DNA from: Microbacterium sp. Clip185
GTDB taxonomy: Bacteria; Actinomycetota; Actinomycetes; Actinomycetales; Microbacteriaceae
NCBI RefSeq assembly: GCF_028743715.1
Contig: NZ_CP117996.1
Location: 2,728,001-2,792,000 of the forward strand
Direction of reading: 5' to 3'
Length of the DNA: 64,000 nucleotides
Within the stretch, counting starts at the first letter, position 1, and every line of letters starts with the position of its first letter. The translations under genes and the position numbers were made by a program. Below are positions 61,611 through 64,000 of this stretch, piece by piece. The notes under the pieces were generated by a model. That model did no database searches, was not told the origin of the DNA, and saw only the letters and a program-made list of their open reading frames with translations.

Positions 61611-62005
61611 TACTTGCTCGCCTTCTTGCTCTGGGCCGGGGCGGACTCTGCCACCTCGGGCGTCGCCAGGACGACGGTGATGTGGCTGGTGCGCTTCTTG
61701 ATCTGGAACGCGCGGCCCTGGGCGCGGGGCTGGAAACGCTTGAGCGTCGTGCCCTCGTCGACGAACGCGTTCTTGACGAACAGATCCTGCTCGTCGAAGA
61801 ACTCGCCTGCCGCATCCGCCTTCACACGGGCGTTCGCGATCGCCGAGGCGACCAGCTTGTAGATGGGCTCGCTGGCGCTCTGCTGCGCGAACTTCAGGAT
61901 CGCGAGAGCTTCTTCAGCCTGCTTGCCCTTGATGAGAGCGACGACACGACGAGCCTTCTGAGGGGTCACGCGGATGTGTCGCACGCGTGCGATGGACTCC
62001 ACCAT
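61610..62005 (-). CDS. rplV: Ribosomal protein L22
   Basis: A 131-residue protein lining the exit tunnel ([47 protein letters not shown]), with a short Ala/Lys tail. It shares one base with rpsC. Confidence 0.99.
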   Translation of the reverse strand: MVESIARVRHIRVTPQKARRVVALIKGKQAEEALAILKFAQQSASEPIYKLVASAIANARVKADAAGEFFDEQDLFVKNAFVDEGTTLKRFQPRAQGRAFQIKKRTSHITVVLATPEVAESAPAQSKKASK

Positions 62006-62028
62006 TTCTTCTCCTCTGCGTCACCGCG

Positions 62029-62310
62029 TCAGCGGCGACGGCCCTTCTTGTCGTCCTTCACGTGGCCGCGGAAGGTGCGGGTGGGCGCGAACTCGCCCAG
62101 CTTGTGGCCGACCATGGTCTCGCTCACGAACACAGGGATGTGCTTGCGACCGTCGTGGACCGCGATCGTGTGACCGAGCATCGCGGGCACGATCATGGAT
62201 CGGCGCGACCAGGTCTTGATGACGTTCTTGGAACCCGCCTCGTTCTGCGAGACAACCTTGCGAAGCAGGTGCTCGTCGACGAAGGGGCCCTTCTTCAGAC
62301 TGCGTGGCAT
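62029..62310 (-). CDS. rpsS: Ribosomal protein S19
   Basis: A 93-residue protein of standard length ([23 protein letters not shown]-equivalent region [35 protein letters not shown]). Confidence 0.99.
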   Translation of the reverse strand: MPRSLKKGPFVDEHLLRKVVSQNEAGSKNVIKTWSRRSMIVPAMLGHTIAVHDGRKHIPVFVSETMVGHKLGEFAPTRTFRGHVKDDKKGRRR

Positions 62311-62321
62311 CTTCTTGACTC

Positions 62322-63161
<840 letters not shown>

Positions 63162-63185
63162 AATCTGTGTCCTCTATCCCGACCG

Positions 63186-63485
63186 TCAGCCGACTGCCGT
63201 GAAGATGTCGATGGTGCCCGACTTCAGGGTGACGATGGCGCGCTTGGTGTCCTTGCGCTTGCCGATGCCGAAGCGGGTGCGACGGGCCTTGCCGACGCGG
63301 TTGATCGTGTTGACCGAAGCGACCTTCACGCCGAAGATCTTCTCGATGGCGAGCTTGATCTCGGTCTTGTTGGCGCGGGTGTCCACGTAGAACGTGTACT
63401 TGCCCTCGTCGATCAGCCCGTAGCTCTTCTCGGAGACGACCGGCTTCAGGATGATGTCGCGCGGGTCCTTGTTCACGGCGGTCAT
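63186..63485 (-). CDS. rplW: Ribosomal protein L23
   Basis: A 99-residue exit-tunnel protein that docks trigger factor and SRP ([39 protein letters not shown]). Its ATG overlaps the rplD stop (ATGA). Confidence 0.99.
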   Translation of the reverse strand: MTAVNKDPRDIILKPVVSEKSYGLIDEGKYTFYVDTRANKTEIKLAIEKIFGVKVASVNTINRVGKARRTRFGIGKRKDTKRAIVTLKSGTIDIFTAVG

Positions 63486-64000
63486 GCCGAGACCTCCTCG
63501 GTGGCGGTCCGCGACGCGACGAACGCGTCGTAGGCGGCCTTGGTGAAGACGATGTCGTCGGAGACGAGCACGTCGTAGGCGTTCAGCTGGTCGAAGGCGA
63601 GCACGTGGACGTACGCGAGGTTGCGCACGCTCAGCAGGCTCAGCTCATCGTCACGCTCGATGACGACGAGAACGTTCTTCGCGGGGGTCAGCGTGTTCAG
63701 CACCGCGGCAGCGGCCTTCGTCGAGGGAGCACCCTCGACGCCGAACGAGTCGACGATGTGCAGACGCTCGCCGCGAGCACGATCGCTCAGCGCACCCAGG
63801 AGGGCGGCCGCGATCATCTTCTTGGGCGTGCGCTGCGAGTAGTTGCGCGGCTTCGGACCGTGGACGATGCCACCGCCGGTCATGTGCGGCGCACGGATCG
63901 AGCCCTGACGGGCGTTACCCGTGCCCTTCTGCTTGAAGGGCTTGCGGCCGGCACCGGAGACCTCGCCACGACGCTTCGTCGAGTGCGTGCCCTGGCGAGC
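63482..64000 (-). CDS. rplD: Ribosomal protein L4, C-terminal part (cut by window edge)
   Basis: The last 172 residues of L4; the frame stays open to the right edge, beyond the internal Met at 63883. Readable segments include [23 protein letters not shown]-type loop ([16 protein letters not shown]), [20 protein letters not shown] and [18 protein letters not shown]. The N-terminal part, about 40-50 residues, lies outside the window, as would rplC and rpsJ. Confidence 0.98.
   Translation of the reverse strand, partial: ARQGTHSTKRRGEVSGAGRKPFKQKGTGNARQGSIRAPHMTGGGIVHGPKPRNYSQRTPKKMIAAALLGALSDRARGERLHIVDSFGVEGAPSTKAAAAVLNTLTPAKNVLVVIERDDELSLLSVRNLAYVHVLAFDQLNAYDVLVSDDIVFTKAAYDAFVASRTATEEVSA

Overview
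The window is a single contiguous piece of a high-GC actinobacterial chromosome. Codon use is strongly GC3-biased, GTG starts are common, many genes have leaderless-type starts (a TANNNT box ending about 6 nt before the start codon), and there is a CIRCE element plus a HAIR-like element at an hsp20 gene. The ribosomal super-operon contains map, a thioredoxin-fold gene and infA between adk and rpmJ, and lacks rpsN and rpsD. Together these suggest Micrococcales, most likely Microbacteriaceae (a Microbacterium-like organism). The genus is an inference from gene content and style. No rRNA, prophage, CRISPR array or insertion sequence was seen.

Layout. 1-9067: a cut MFS transporter, a histidine kinase/response regulator/DUF4097-like envelope operon, a PNPOx-like enzyme, a phosphotransferase-fold protein, an autoregulated membrane-protein/winged-helix pair, an SDR, a methyltransferase and a divergent XRE regulator with an apparent ATC start. 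9068-17628: first copy of a perfect 171-bp structured repeat, hsp20 under CIRCE/HAIR-like control, fadD, a 6-phosphogluconolactonase, a CmtR-like metal sensor with a CDF-type exporter, a LysE-family exporter, then the second copy of the repeat beside a TetR gene. 17629-31250: GNAT, AraC-type regulator, HSL-type esterase, MFS, DUF2207 protein, MarR, L-serine dehydratase, fdhD with a YdeP-type molybdopterin oxidoreductase, tRNA-Arg(ACG), and several small proteins. 31347-36116: an L-arabinose operon (araD-araB-araA-mutarotase) with a LacI-type operator candidate.

36304-46654: two small membrane proteins and a tandem universal stress protein, then an envelope or exopolysaccharide locus: a membrane-anchored GH6 glycosidase, an OmpR-type response regulator, a processive-type GT2 synthase, two related lipoproteins and a DUF4012 protein. 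An array of 11-bp direct repeats lies upstream of the synthase. An EEP-family enzyme and truA follow. 46739-48673: an OatA-like acyltransferase with an SGNH domain.

48783-64000 (all minus strand): the S10-spc-alpha ribosomal super-operon, read right to left from rplD (cut) through rplW, rplB, rpsS, rplV, rpsC, rplP, rpmC, rpsQ, rplN, rplX, rplE, rpsH, rplF, rplR, rpsE, rpmD, rplO, secY, adk, map, a DsbA-like gene, infA, rpmJ, rpsM, rpsK, rpoA and rplQ, ending in a strong terminator.

The two most interesting observations are the duplicated three-hairpin RNA-like element (9079-9262 and 16765-16948) and the GH6/GT2/lipoprotein/DUF4012 locus with its phased 11-bp repeats.
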